In this document: positions 26,005-35,807 of the stretch, piece by piece
How positions within the stretch are numbered: the first letter of the stretch is position 1
Layout: each line of letters starts with the position of its first letter
NCBI GenBank assembly: GCA_963169325.1
Contig: CAUJEY010000132.1
Coordinates: forward strand, 1 to 64,000
DNA from: Bacteroidota bacterium
GTDB taxonomy: Bacteria > Bacteroidota > Bacteroidia > Chitinophagales > Saprospiraceae
DNA: 64,000 nucleotides
Reading direction: 5' to 3'
The notes under the pieces: generated by a model
Told to the model about the DNA's origin: nothing
The model's input: the letters and a program-made list of their open reading frames with translations, nothing else
The model's database searches: none
Translations under genes and position numbers: made by a program

Positions 26005-29000
26005 CTACCGAACCAACGTAACATCCCCTTTGACCAGCATCCGCTGCCCGTTCGTCAGTTCAAATTCCGCATACCAGGTAAATACCCCGGGCATCATATC
26101 GCGTTGGTCGAAACGGCCATCCCACCCCAGTGTTTCCTGGTTTGGGGCAAAATCCCGGCCTTCGAACACCAGCTCGCCCCAGCGGCTGTACACCCGGAAC
26201 ACACGCACCACACGCACACAGGAGGCTGTCTCCGGATAAAACCAATCATTCCGGCCATCATCGTCCGGTTGAAATGCATTGGCCATATACACATCGCAAA
26301 CCGGATCCACGCGCAGCCAGATCGAATCGGTAGCCATACAACCCCGGCTGTCCGTCACTTTCAGGGCGTACCAGGTGTTCTCTTCCGGATTCGCAAACGG
26401 CTCGGCACAGGTATTACAACTGAGCTGGTCCGGCGGCGTCCAGGCGAATTGCAGCGGCGGTTCGCCAAAAACCACCGGCGTTAACTGAATGGATTGGCCC
26501 AGTCCAACCTGGGCCGTCGAGGGTAAATCTATCGTTACGTCCGGCAGTGCTGCTACCGTCACCAGCACCGTAGAATCGCAGCCATTGGCCGCCAAAAAGG
26601 CAAACGGATACGGCCCACCGGGCGTTAAATTCTGGCCGTTATAAACCGCCGGCTCGCCGGGGCAAGTCACCAATTGTACCTGACTCAATACCGAATCAAT
26701 TTCCAAAACCGTCACCAATACCGTGGAATCGCAGCCATTGGCAGCCATAAAGGCAAACGGATACGGCCCGCCGGGCGATAAATTTTGACCGTTATAAACC
26801 GCCGGCTCCCCGGAACAGGTCACCAATTGCACCTGACTCAACACTGAATCAACTTCCAAAACCGTCACCAGCACTGTAGAGTCGCAGCCGTTAGTCGCCA
26901 AAAAAGCAAACAGATACGGCCCACCGGGCAGTAAATTTTGACCGTTATAAACCGTCGGCTCGCCGGAGCAGGTCACCAATTGCACCTGACTCAATACTGA
27001 ATCAATTTCCAAAACTGTCACCAGTACTGTGGAATCGCAGCCATTCGCAGCCAAAAAGGCAAATGGATACGGCCCACCGGGCAGTAAATTTTGACCGTTA
27101 TAAACCGCCGGCTCGCCGGGACAGGTCACCAATTGCACCTGACTCAGCACCGTATCAATTTCCAACACTGTCACCAGCACCGTGGAATCGCAGCCGTTGG
27201 CCGCCAGGTAGGCAAAAGGGTACGCGCCGGGCAGTAAATTTTGGCCGTTATAAACCGCTGGTTCGCCGGGACAGGTCACTAATTGCACCTGACTCAACAC
27301 CGAATCAATTTCTAAAACCGTCACCAGCACCGTAGAATCGCAGCCATTGGCAGCCATGTAGGCAAAAGGATACGCGCCGGGCGTTAAATTTTGGCCGTTA
27401 TAAACCGCCGGCTCGCCGGGACATGTCACTAATTGCACCTGACTCAGCACCGAATCAATTTCCAAAACCGTCACCAGCACCGTGGAATCGCAGCCGTTGG
27501 CTGCCATGTAGGCAAAAGGGTACGCGCCGGGCGTTAAATTTTGGCCGTTATAAACCGCAGGCTCGTCGGGGCAGGTCACTAGTTGCACCTGACTCAGCAC
27601 CGAATCAATTTCCAAAACAGTCACCAGCACCGTGGAATCGCAGCCACTGGCAGCCATGTAGGCAAAAGGGTACGCGCCGGGCGTTAAATTTTGGCCGTTA
27701 TAAACCGCCGGTTCGCCGGGACAAGTAACGAGTTGCACCTGACTCAACACCGAATCAATTTCCAAAACCGTCACCAGTACCGTAGAATCGCAGCCATTAG
27801 CCGCCATATAGGCAAAAGGGTACGCGCCGGGCGTTAAATTCTGGCCGTTATAAACCGCAGGCTCGCCGGGACAAGTAACGAGTTGCACCTGGCTCAACAC
27901 CGAATCAATTTCCAAAACCGTGACCAACACTGTGGAATCGCAGCCATTGGCCGCCAAGTAGGCAAAAGGGTACGCGCCGGGCGTCAAACTTTGACCGTTA
28001 TAAACCACCGGTTCGCCGGGACATGTCACGAGTTGCACCTGACTTAACACCGAATCGCCCAAAATTTGAATTGTCAGGGTATCTGCCGACAGACACCCTC
28101 CCATTTCCCCAACAATGATGTAGGTGATATTTGCCGGTGCCGTAGTCACCACGGTCGGGCAATCGGCGCAGGACAAATGATCATCCGGGTACCAATGCCA
28201 GGCAGTAAAGGGCGCGGGCAGTTGATACGTAAACGCCGCACCGGCACAAGCCGAGCGATCCGGGCCAAGGTCGAGTACCGTGGTCGGAATCAAGGTGATT
28301 TCCAGTGTATCGCTTTGTTTATTTCCGCAACCATCCCAAACATCCACCCAGTACTTTCCGGGCACGGTGGTGGTCGTATTTGTTTGTTCGGTAGTACCGT
28401 CGTACCAGCGGTATTTCGGAAAACCAGGGCCGGCATCAAGCACTGTCACTCCTTTATCACAAACGGCGCGGTCCGGCCCCAGGTCGAGCACAGCGGTGGA
28501 TGGTTCCAGTACGGTGATATACAGCGTATCGGCGGCTTCACCACATAACGACACGGCACGGGCAATGATTTCCGTCTGGCCCGCCTCATCGAACAGGATG
28601 GTGACACTTTCCTTCGTCTGATTGGCAATTACCCCTACTCCATTGACTATGAAATCGACCGATTGAACGCCGCAGGGCAATTTTTTTAGCATATAGGTTT
28701 GTTCCTGTGGAAATTGACACAAGGTGTCCACCAGGTTTTTTTCGTCAAAATAAACGGCGGGCTTCCAAAAATAACTCACCAAAAAATTCGGCAAACTCAG
28801 GTTGGTCCCCGGCGTACCGGCCAGGGTTTGCCCGCCTTCCTGATACAGGCAACCGGCCCCGGCTTCATCCGGTTTGTGAATAATCCCCAGCTGTGTGGTA
28901 AACACCCCGGGGCCGCTGTTGGTGGTGTATATTTTGCCGTTTTTAGCCAACTGAAGTTGCCCATAATGGTAAATACCCGGGAAAGAAGCCAGCAGTACCG

Positions 29001-32000
29001 CCGAGGCAGCAATTGCCGATGCGTCGCCGGCCAGCAGATCGAACTGAAAAAGGCTGGACGTATTACCCAAACCGGTCGCATACAGGTACCGCCCGGTGGG
29101 GGAAAATTCCACTCCATAAGGATTGATCAACCCCGGCGCCTTCAACAACACCGGATTGCTCACCGTACCCGTCGCCGCGTCGAAATCAAAAATTTCCACG
29201 GCATTCGTATGGTGCAGGGCGCGCGCCAGATGCAGGCCGTCAGGCGCTATTTTCATTTGCCCGATGACATCGTAGTTTCCGTTCGGCGCCGGCCCGCCGG
29301 TTCCGGCATTGCTGACTACCGGCGTGGTATTCAGGCCGTTTTGGTCTATCCGGTAAGCCAGAAAGGCATTGGTAGTTTTGCGGTGGTTGAGCACCCAATA
29401 ATCCGTGCCGTTGCAATGGCGCGCGGCGCTCATTTGTTCCACCAGTTCGCCGGCGGGTGTCAACGGGAGATTTTTTTTGCCGGCAGGCACATCACCGAAA
29501 CCGCTATTGAGCGTCATATCCACTTCCGAATACGAGAGTCCGCGCAGGGGGCCGTTGTCGTAACTGTCGGGTGTGAACACATAAAACCGGGCCGGGTTGC
29601 CGGGGTGCGGCACGATGAGCGTTTGGCTGGACGAGCCGTGTCCGAACAACCCGCTTCCGTTGGGCATGGCCAGGTGGTTGCGCTGAAAAATGGTTTTGGC
29701 ATCGGTATAAAAAATCAGGCGCCCGAGCGGGTCACTCGCCACAGCCGAGGCTTCGTTGGTGGTGGTCTTACCGTCGGTCAGCACTTGGGGCGGGTCATTG
29801 GTAAAATTCAAACCGGCCTGCCGGCCAAAATACCAGATGTTGGTTTCCGAGCCGTCGCAGGTATGGCAGTCGCAATCGGGGTCGAGGCAGTCGAACAGGT
29901 TGTCGCCGTCGTCGTCGAGGCCGTTGTTGCAAATTTCGGGCGTGCAGATTTCGATACAAACATCAGTCGTCGTGAGGTTCTGCGCACGGGGAACAGCGTT
30001 GCGCGGCGCCAGCGTTACCGGGCTGGGATATCGAAGCAGATTGACCGCCACGGAGATCGTGGGCAAATCCGTGGCAGAAACAATCATATCGAGCGGCTCC
30101 GGACAATCGCCCCCTACCCGGCCGTCGTCGATGCGGATTTTGGCTACCGCCAAATCGCCGGCGCCCAGGTGCTGCGCCGCGAAGTACAGGTAGTTTCCGA
30201 CGCCGACGAGCAGGTTTTCCCCCCGCAAAATGCGGTAATTACGGAATTCGCGGGCCCACACCGGATTGCCGTTTTTATCGATGTGGAGCAGGCCAACACT
30301 GGGCGGCTGACCGGCAACCAGATTGGTCACCAGTACGATATAGCCGTTTGGCACCGAGATAATACCTCTGGTGGTCGCCTGGGCCAGGGGCAACGTGTAC
30401 CGTTTGGCCCAGAGGATACTGCCGGCGAGGTCCGTTTTACAAACGGCAATGCTATTGGTCAGGCCGGCGTCGCTGTCAAAGTCGCCATACACCGTGGTCA
30501 CCATACTTGCCCCGTCGAAAATGAAATCCGAGGCATAGTTGCGGGCCGTGGCGCCCGGGCCGAAAAACAGCATACGGCTCCATACCGGATTGCCCGTTGG
30601 GTCGAAACAACTCAGGCCCGCGCGCATGCCGCCAAACGCGGCGCCGTAGGTGTACCGGCCGGCCGTGTACCAAAAACCGGCCCGTTGTTTAATATCTAAA
30701 AATGACTCCGAACTACCATAGGTGTACGCATAAGGCGTACCCGTGATGGCTCCGGTATTCCGGTTGATCTCAACGAGATTGGCATCGTCGAAACTGCCGG
30801 GCGCCGGTGAGTTGTGGTACGACCAGGTGGCCAGAAAGTTTCCACCCGCTGCTTTTTCCTGAATGTTATAACAAAAGGATTGTGGGTTTACGGGATTTTC
30901 GCGCACCCAGTCGACCTGGTCCGTCGCAGGGTTGTAGCGAAAAACAAAGCCCGTCAGCGAACCCAAACCGAACAAGCCGCAACCCGCAATATGGCCTTCG
31001 CTGTCTTCGATAATCTGGCTGATCTGTTCGCCGGCGCCGCTGGCAAATTTGAAAATGCGCACCCATAAGGGCGAGCCGCCGGGCGCCATTTTCATCAGCA
31101 GCGAACTGTCGTTCCGGAATCCGCTGACGTAAAAATTGCCGTCGGAAGCCTGGATGATATTGGTGCCGCCTTGTTGTACGCCAGGTGTGCTGAAGGTTTT
31201 GATCCAGGTGTTTTCGCAGGGTGGGTCTTCCGGGCAGTCGGGCGCGCAAATTTCGGTTTTAGCCACCGTGACGGGTTGTGCGGTCAGGGTCACGTTTTGC
31301 AACACCGGGGGCGTGATCTCCTGCAGGGAGCCGTTGGTTTGGGTGATTTGCAGGGGGATGACGGCCGTGGTATGCGGGGTTTCGGGGCAAAGCCCGGCGT
31401 GGCCGTCGGCGTCCGTTTTGAGCACATAAAAATCATCGCCGCCGCTGCCTGCGCTGGTGGTTCTGCCGGTCCAGAGCAAGCCGCCGGAGGTCAGGGCGCG
31501 CACATCGAATAGGCTTTCCAGCCCGCCGCCGCCGTATTGCCTGCTCCAGAGGATCTGCCCGGCGTCGTCTATTTTCAGCAAATACGCTTTGGTATCGCCG
31601 GTGTTCGGCCGGTTTCGGCCGGCGAGAACGAAATTGCCGTCGGCGGTATTCACTAAGCCCGTCGTTTCCCAATCGAGGTTATTGGACGGCCGGTACAGCC
31701 TGGTCCAAAGCATGTTGCCGTCGGCGTCGGTGCGCACGATACCGCCTTCGGGGTAATTCCCCGCGCTGAAATTCCACAAGCCGGCGGCAAACAAAAATCC
31801 GCCGTCGGCGGCGATGGACACATCGCTGAACCCGCCGTCGGTGGGGGTGCCGTAGGCCTTGGTCCAAAGCAGGTTGCCCGCAGCGTCGATGCGATACGCC
31901 ACGCCGTCGTGGGGACCGCCGAGGCCGTACGAATTGCCGTAGCCCGAAGCGATGTATCCGCCGCCGGGCAGTTCGCGCACGCCGGTGACAAAATCAGTCC

Positions 32001-35000
32001 GGTTATTGTTCCAGCCGCGGTACCATTGGGTGGCGCCGGTAGCATCCATTTTCAGGAAAAAAGACGACCAGTTCGTATTGTCGTTTGGTGAAAAGGAACC
32101 GGCAATGAGGTAGCCGCCGTCCGAAGTGGAAATGATGTCGGAAAAGGAATCGGTCTGACTACCGGTATTCGTGACGACGCGCCGGGCAAATTGTACGTTT
32201 CCATTGGCATCACATACGGCGAAGCCCGCATCAGTGGGCGTTCCGAGGGCGAAAGACATAAAAAAACTGCCGTCGGGTTTGGTTTGCAGGTCAGACAAGG
32301 CATCGAAAAGCCCCGGTGCGCCGTATTGTTTACTCCACAGGATTTCACCGCTGGCGTCGGTGCGGGTGATCAGGATATCCTGGTTGCCGTTTTGAATAAT
32401 ATTTCCGCCCAGGAGGTAGCCGCCACCGGGCATTTCAATACCGATGATGCCACGTTCGTCGGCCGGGGTGCCATAGGTATTTTGAAAAGATTTGCAGGGC
32501 GGGGGTGGCGGATCGTCGCAGGCTTTCGGGCAGGGTTCATCCGACAAAAGCGCAAAATTTTGAACTGGCAGGTTGATGGATATAGGTGTCGGAGTTTGTA
32601 ATACACTAAAAGCGCCAGTGGTTTCAGAAGGCGTGGCGTTCAGCACTTCCGTCTGGTGCGGGATTTCCGCGCAAAGACCTGCAAATCCGTTTTCATCCGT
32701 TTTTAGCAGAAAAACATCCTGCGCGCCGGCACCGATCCCGGTTGTGTAGCCAGTGAACGCATAGCCGCCGCCCGGCAGGACAGCCACTTCGCCCAGACGC
32801 TGCGCGCCGACGCCCCCGAACTGTCGCGACCAAATCAAGTTGCCGTCCTTGTCCACGCGCATCAGTGCGGCATTTTCTGTACCCATGGCGCCTCCGTCAT
32901 TGGCAGACACGACATAATCGGTTCCCAATGCCTCCACGATACCGCGAAATCGCGTGTCGACCAAATTGGAGGGCCGGTAAGTTTTCGACCATAAGATATT
33001 GCCATTCGGCGTCACTTTGAGCAGCCAGCCGTCGTCAACTACGGCGCCGTTAAACGAGGAGGTATTGCCGGAAATCAGGAAATTGCCATCCGGCATGGGG
33101 GTGATGGTATTGAACACTTCATTGGCCTGGTCCCCAATGGCTTTATTCCAAAGCATGTTGCCGTTGGCATCCAGGCGAAAAAGCAGCCCGTCGTGAATAC
33201 CAAAACCTAAGGAGGTTTCATGTACCGCTCCGACCACTATTAGCCCGCCATCAGGCAGCAGTGCGGCGTCGTAGGCCACATCGGTTCCGGACCGGTCGTA
33301 ACACCTTGCCCACAGTTGGTTGCCGTTGGCATCTAACCGGGCCACATAGGCTGCCCAGCCGCTGCCAACCCCGGCGATACCGCCTAAAACGACAAAACCG
33401 CCACCCGGTAAAGGGCGGATATGTACCAGGTAATCCGTCGTACCCGACGAAGGCGCCCGGTATTGCCATTGTACATTTCCATCCGCGTCGAATTTTGCCC
33501 ACCCGAAGTCATTGGTAGGCCCTGAATCAGTGTTTAGTCCAACAATTATTCCGCCATCGGCAGTGCGTTGTGCCGTGACTGCCGATTCGTTCGTGTTGGC
33601 CTGTCCGAATTGTTTCGACCACACCACTTCACCGGCGCCCGTTGTTTTTAGCAATAAAATATCTGTTTTGCCATTCGGCTGGGTAATGTTGCCGGTCACC
33701 AGCAAATGGCCGTCGGCAAGTGCAATGGTCGCAACACCCGATTCATTCTGCGCGGTACCGTACGCTTTTTGAAAGGTGAAATTTGTACAAGAGTCCCCTA
33801 CTGCAATGTACACGAATTTTGTTTTTTTACAAAGCCCATTACCCGCCTCCAGCCGCACGATATACACCCCGGTTTGGTTGAAAGTATAATTGTTTAGTGT
33901 AGTTCCCTGTGAAACACCGTCGATAAACCACTCAAACTGTGTGGCATTCTGGCTGGTATTCGTAAAGGTCACTACTTCGCCGGCAGGCGGATTGGTTGTG
34001 CCGGCCTGAAAATCGGCCACCACCGGGCAAACGACCTGAATGATCGCCGTGGCCGTATCGGCGCTGCACAAATCGGGCAAAGCGCTGTTGGCCTGCAACA
34101 TAACCACAAAGACGCCTTCTGCGGGAAAAGTATAACCGGCATTGGTTGTATTGGCAAACGGCACGCCATCCACCGACCAGGTATAGGACACGGCGTTTTG
34201 GCTGGTGTTGGTAAACGTCAGGTTTTGGCCGATCGGAATCGTGGCGCTGGCAGGTGTAAAAGCCGCGACCACCGGCGCTACCGGACAAGGATCGTTGCAG
34301 CCCTTCGACGCCAGGAGGCTTGCCCGCGTGGTGGTGATAGCGGCGTTCATGCGAACCGATTGCCCGGGTGTAAAATCATGGAAACATTTGAAGTCGGTGT
34401 AATCCATAAAATTGAGAATCAGGTCGTTCTGATCCGTGACAAAACCCGATTGTGTATCGGTTGTGCAGGTATTGACCTGGGCGTTGCAGGGCACCCACTG
34501 GGTACTGTTGTCGGGCGGGGTATCGCACACACGGTCGCCGTCGAGCAGGCAGTCGTTGTTGGTGCAGCCGCCCTGAAAGGTGTGGTACAGGCCGAGGTAG
34601 TGGCCCATTTCGTGCGCCAGTACGCCCGTATTGCCGGGGGAAGAGCCCAGCCAGTTGGCCTCCATCACAATGCCGTCGATATTGCTGCCATGCGCCGAGG
34701 GGAAGTACGCATAACCGGCTACCCCGCAACCGGAACTGGCGGAACAAATTTCGCGCACCAGCCAGATATTGACATACCGGGTCGGGTCCCAACGGTTGAG
34801 GTTTTTGAGGGCCAGGTCTTCGGATTCCAGGGTCATGTCCGTCAGGTTATTCACATCCCGGGTAATGCCGTTGGTGACTAAGTTATCGGGAGAGCGTTTG
34901 GCCAGACAAAACTGGATCATCGTATTGACGCCGCTGCCCTGATCGTAGTAGGCCGTATTGGCAAACGCGTCGTTGAGTTGTTGGATACCTTGCAGCACCT

Positions 35001-35280
35001 GCGCATCGGAGATATTTTCCGGTCCGTTTTGATGCACGATGTGTACGACCACCGGCAGCGTGACAACCGCGCCGTCGGGTTGGGCCGATTTTATCTGTTG
35101 AAAAATGCCTTGTTCGAAGGCTTCGTGCTTTTTTTGGAACGCCGGGTCGTGCAACGCTTTCCGGTGGAGAATATCCGATCCGCAGGGTTCGGAGATCGTT
35201 TGGGCCGGCAAGCGGGTAAGAAAAGCCGGAGAAAGGAGCAACAGCCAGGCTGCTGCGGCGGGTAGGTTAAAAGATGTCAT
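26005..35280 (-). CDS. Giant T9SS-secreted M43 metalloprotease-like protein with repeats
   Basis: A 3091-residue cell-surface or secreted protein. A signal peptide (1-27) is followed by a pappalysin/cytophagalysin-type M43 peptidase domain with the complete zinc motif HEMGHYLGLYH (223-233) and a Met-turn NFMDY (290-294). Then come two PKD domains (about 335-495), three long blocks of beta-propeller-like repeats (LLLKTTGAGEVVWSKQFG, LKTDADGHAGLC), a calcium-binding-like NNGLDDDGDNLFDCLDPDCDC stretch, a WD-like block (WYFGRQAGLNF), ten ~50-residue tandem repeats (2410-2909), and a C-terminal gliding-type T9SS signal, type B (ANAFQPDDDGRND..FRVYSRWGELVFEG). Expected export by the T9SS encoded nearby. 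The ORF is intact over 9.3 kb. Confidence 0.92.
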   Translation of the reverse strand: MTSFNLPAAAAWLLLLSPAFLTRLPAQTISEPCGSDILHRKALHDPAFQKKHEAFEQGIFQQIKSAQPDGAVVTLPVVVHIVHQNGPENISDAQVLQGIQQLNDAFANTAYYDQGSGVNTMIQFCLAKRSPDNLVTNGITRDVNNLTDMTLESEDLALKNLNRWDPTRYVNIWLVREICSASSGCGVAGYAYFPSAHGSNIDGIVMEANWLGSSPGNTGVLAHEMGHYLGLYHTFQGGCTNNDCLLDGDRVCDTPPDNSTQWVPCNAQVNTCTTDTQSGFVTDQNDLILNFMDYTDFKCFHDFTPGQSVRMNAAITTTRASLLASKGCNDPCPVAPVVAAFTPASATIPIGQNLTFTNTSQNAVSYTWSVDGVPFANTTNAGYTFPAEGVFVVMLQANSALPDLCSADTATAIIQVVCPVVADFQAGTTNPPAGEVVTFTNTSQNATQFEWFIDGVSQGTTLNNYTFNQTGVYIVRLEAGNGLCKKTKFVYIAVGDSCTNFTFQKAYGTAQNESGVATIALADGHLLVTGNITQPNGKTDILLLKTTGAGEVVWSKQFGQANTNESAVTAQRTADGGIIVGLNTDSGPTNDFGWAKFDADGNVQWQYRAPSSGTTDYLVHIRPLPGGGFVVLGGIAGVGSGWAAYVARLDANGNQLWARCYDRSGTDVAYDAALLPDGGLIVVGAVHETSLGFGIHDGLLFRLDANGNMLWNKAIGDQANEVFNTITPMPDGNFLISGNTSSFNGAVVDDGWLLKVTPNGNILWSKTYRPSNLVDTRFRGIVEALGTDYVVSANDGGAMGTENAALMRVDKDGNLIWSRQFGGVGAQRLGEVAVLPGGGYAFTGYTTGIGAGAQDVFLLKTDENGFAGLCAEIPHQTEVLNATPSETTGAFSVLQTPTPISINLPVQNFALLSDEPCPKACDDPPPPPCKSFQNTYGTPADERGIIGIEMPGGGYLLGGNIIQNGNQDILITRTDASGEILWSKQYGAPGLFDALSDLQTKPDGSFFMSFALGTPTDAGFAVCDANGNVQFARRVVTNTGSQTDSFSDIISTSDGGYLIAGSFSPNDNTNWSSFFLKMDATGATQWYRGWNNNRTDFVTGVRELPGGGYIASGYGNSYGLGGPHDGVAYRIDAAGNLLWTKAYGTPTDGGFSDVSIAADGGFLFAAGLWNFSAGNYPEGGIVRTDADGNMLWTRLYRPSNNLDWETTGLVNTADGNFVLAGRNRPNTGDTKAYLLKIDDAGQILWSRQYGGGGLESLFDVRALTSGGLLWTGRTTSAGSGGDDFYVLKTDADGHAGLCPETPHTTAVIPLQITQTNGSLQEITPPVLQNVTLTAQPVTVAKTEICAPDCPEDPPCENTWIKTFSTPGVQQGGTNIIQASDGNFYVSGFRNDSSLLMKMAPGGSPLWVRIFKFASGAGEQISQIIEDSEGHIAGCGLFGLGSLTGFVFRYNPATDQVDWVRENPVNPQSFCYNIQEKAAGGNFLATWSYHNSPAPGSFDDANLVEINRNTGAITGTPYAYTYGSSESFLDIKQRAGFWYTAGRYTYGAAFGGMRAGLSCFDPTGNPVWSRMLFFGPGATARNYASDFIFDGASMVTTVYGDFDSDAGLTNSIAVCKTDLAGSILWAKRYTLPLAQATTRGIISVPNGYIVLVTNLVAGQPPSVGLLHIDKNGNPVWAREFRNYRILRGENLLVGVGNYLYFAAQHLGAGDLAVAKIRIDDGRVGGDCPEPLDMIVSATDLPTISVAVNLLRYPSPVTLAPRNAVPRAQNLTTTDVCIEICTPEICNNGLDDDGDNLFDCLDPDCDCHTCDGSETNIWYFGRQAGLNFTNDPPQVLTDGKTTTNEASAVASDPLGRLIFYTDAKTIFQRNHLAMPNGSGLFGHGSSSQTLIVPHPGNPARFYVFTPDSYDNGPLRGLSYSEVDMTLNSGFGDVPAGKKNLPLTPAGELVEQMSAARHCNGTDYWVLNHRKTTNAFLAYRIDQNGLNTTPVVSNAGTGGPAPNGNYDVIGQMKIAPDGLHLARALHHTNAVEIFDFDAATGTVSNPVLLKAPGLINPYGVEFSPTGRYLYATGLGNTSSLFQFDLLAGDASAIAASAVLLASFPGIYHYGQLQLAKNGKIYTTNSGPGVFTTQLGIIHKPDEAGAGCLYQEGGQTLAGTPGTNLSLPNFLVSYFWKPAVYFDEKNLVDTLCQFPQEQTYMLKKLPCGVQSVDFIVNGVGVIANQTKESVTILFDEAGQTEIIARAVSLCGEAADTLYITVLEPSTAVLDLGPDRAVCDKGVTVLDAGPGFPKYRWYDGTTEQTNTTTTVPGKYWVDVWDGCGNKQSDTLEITLIPTTVLDLGPDRSACAGAAFTYQLPAPFTAWHWYPDDHLSCADCPTVVTTAPANITYIIVGEMGGCLSADTLTIQILGDSVLSQVQLVTCPGEPVVYNGQSLTPGAYPFAYLAANGCDSTVLVTVLEIDSVLSQVQLVTCPGEPAVYNGQNLTPGAYPFAYMAANGCDSTVLVTVLEIDSVLSQVQLVTCPGEPAVYNGQNLTPGAYPFAYMAASGCDSTVLVTVLEIDSVLSQVQLVTCPDEPAVYNGQNLTPGAYPFAYMAANGCDSTVLVTVLEIDSVLSQVQLVTCPGEPAVYNGQNLTPGAYPFAYMAANGCDSTVLVTVLEIDSVLSQVQLVTCPGEPAVYNGQNLLPGAYPFAYLAANGCDSTVLVTVLEIDTVLSQVQLVTCPGEPAVYNGQNLLPGGPYPFAFLAANGCDSTVLVTVLEIDSVLSQVQLVTCSGEPTVYNGQNLLPGGPYLFAFLATNGCDSTVLVTVLEVDSVLSQVQLVTCSGEPAVYNGQNLSPGGPYPFAFMAANGCDSTVLVTVLEIDSVLSQVQLVTCPGEPAVYNGQNLTPGGPYPFAFLAANGCDSTVLVTVAALPDVTIDLPSTAQVGLGQSIQLTPVVFGEPPLQFAWTPPDQLSCNTCAEPFANPEENTWYALKVTDSRGCMATDSIWLRVDPVCDVYMANAFQPDDDGRNDWFYPETASCVRVVRVFRVYSRWGELVFEGRDFAPNQETLGWDGRFDQRDMMPGVFTWYAEFELTNGQRMLVKGDVTLVR
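26554..28053 (-). repeat. Ten tandem 150/153-bp repeats inside the giant protease gene
   Basis: Ten in-frame copies of a unit beginning SVLSQVQLVTCPGEP and containing YNGQNL, AANGCDSTVLVTVLEID; six copies are 50 residues (GAYPFAY form) and the four C-terminal copies 51 (GGPYPFAF form). Each has two cysteines. Near-identity at DNA level indicates recent expansion or homogenisation. Confidence 0.95.
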
Positions 35281-35417
35281 ATTGCCATTTTGGTGGAAGA
35301 TTCACTGGAGGGGTAAGTCGCTGCAAGGGGTGGTGTTTTTTGACCATACTTCTGTTTATTTTTATTGTCTTTATATTGTTTGTCAATCGTAAATATTTGA
35401 TACGCTATAAAGGCGAA

Positions 35418-35640
35418 TTGATACTGCTTTGACACGATAAATCAGATATCTCCTTTCAGTCGACATGACAGCTCGCGCGAGCGTAATTTTCCGTCTGATT
35501 TCTCGCTGCGCTCGAAATTTACCGGGAACGCTTTGAATATTTCGAGCGCAGCGAGAAATCCGGCGGAAAATTTAATCCCAGTTTAGCTGTCATCCCGACC
35601 ATAGGGAGGGAACTAGCCTAACGTGTCAAAGTAGTATTAA
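35418..35640. repeat. 223-bp nested palindromic element (MITE-like)
   Basis: Terminal 19-bp inverted repeats (TTGATACTGCTTTGACACG against CGTGTCAAAGTAGTATTAA, two mismatches) enclose TGACAGCT/AGCTGTCA and a central perfect 21-bp palindrome pair (ATTTCTCGCTGCGCTCGAAAT, 35498-35518 and 35539-35559). No ORF. It lies between divergent genes. The rest of 35281-35807 is AT-rich spacer with no feature I can support. Confidence 0.75.
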
Positions 35641-35807
35641 GATAGCGACGGTATTTTATTGACAAAAAAACGTAAAAAAAGGATTTGTCAATAGGATTGT
35701 CAATACGGCGCGAGGTTCTTCGCTTTTCGCCCAGGTAGTTGCAACTAAACAACCCCTTACCTGTCTTTTTACCCCACGACTACACGCAACGCACAACCTT
35801 CCTGCTA

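Noticed and set aside
26554-28053. Regular repeats considered as a CRISPR array
   Set aside because: Period 150/153 bp, continuous in-frame coding with no unique spacers; it is a protein repeat.
28699-30699. 666-residue plus-strand ORF inside the giant protease gene
   Set aside because: Antisense shadow of a strongly supported minus-strand gene; the translation is low-complexity Gly/Arg/Val-rich with no domain and no promoter.
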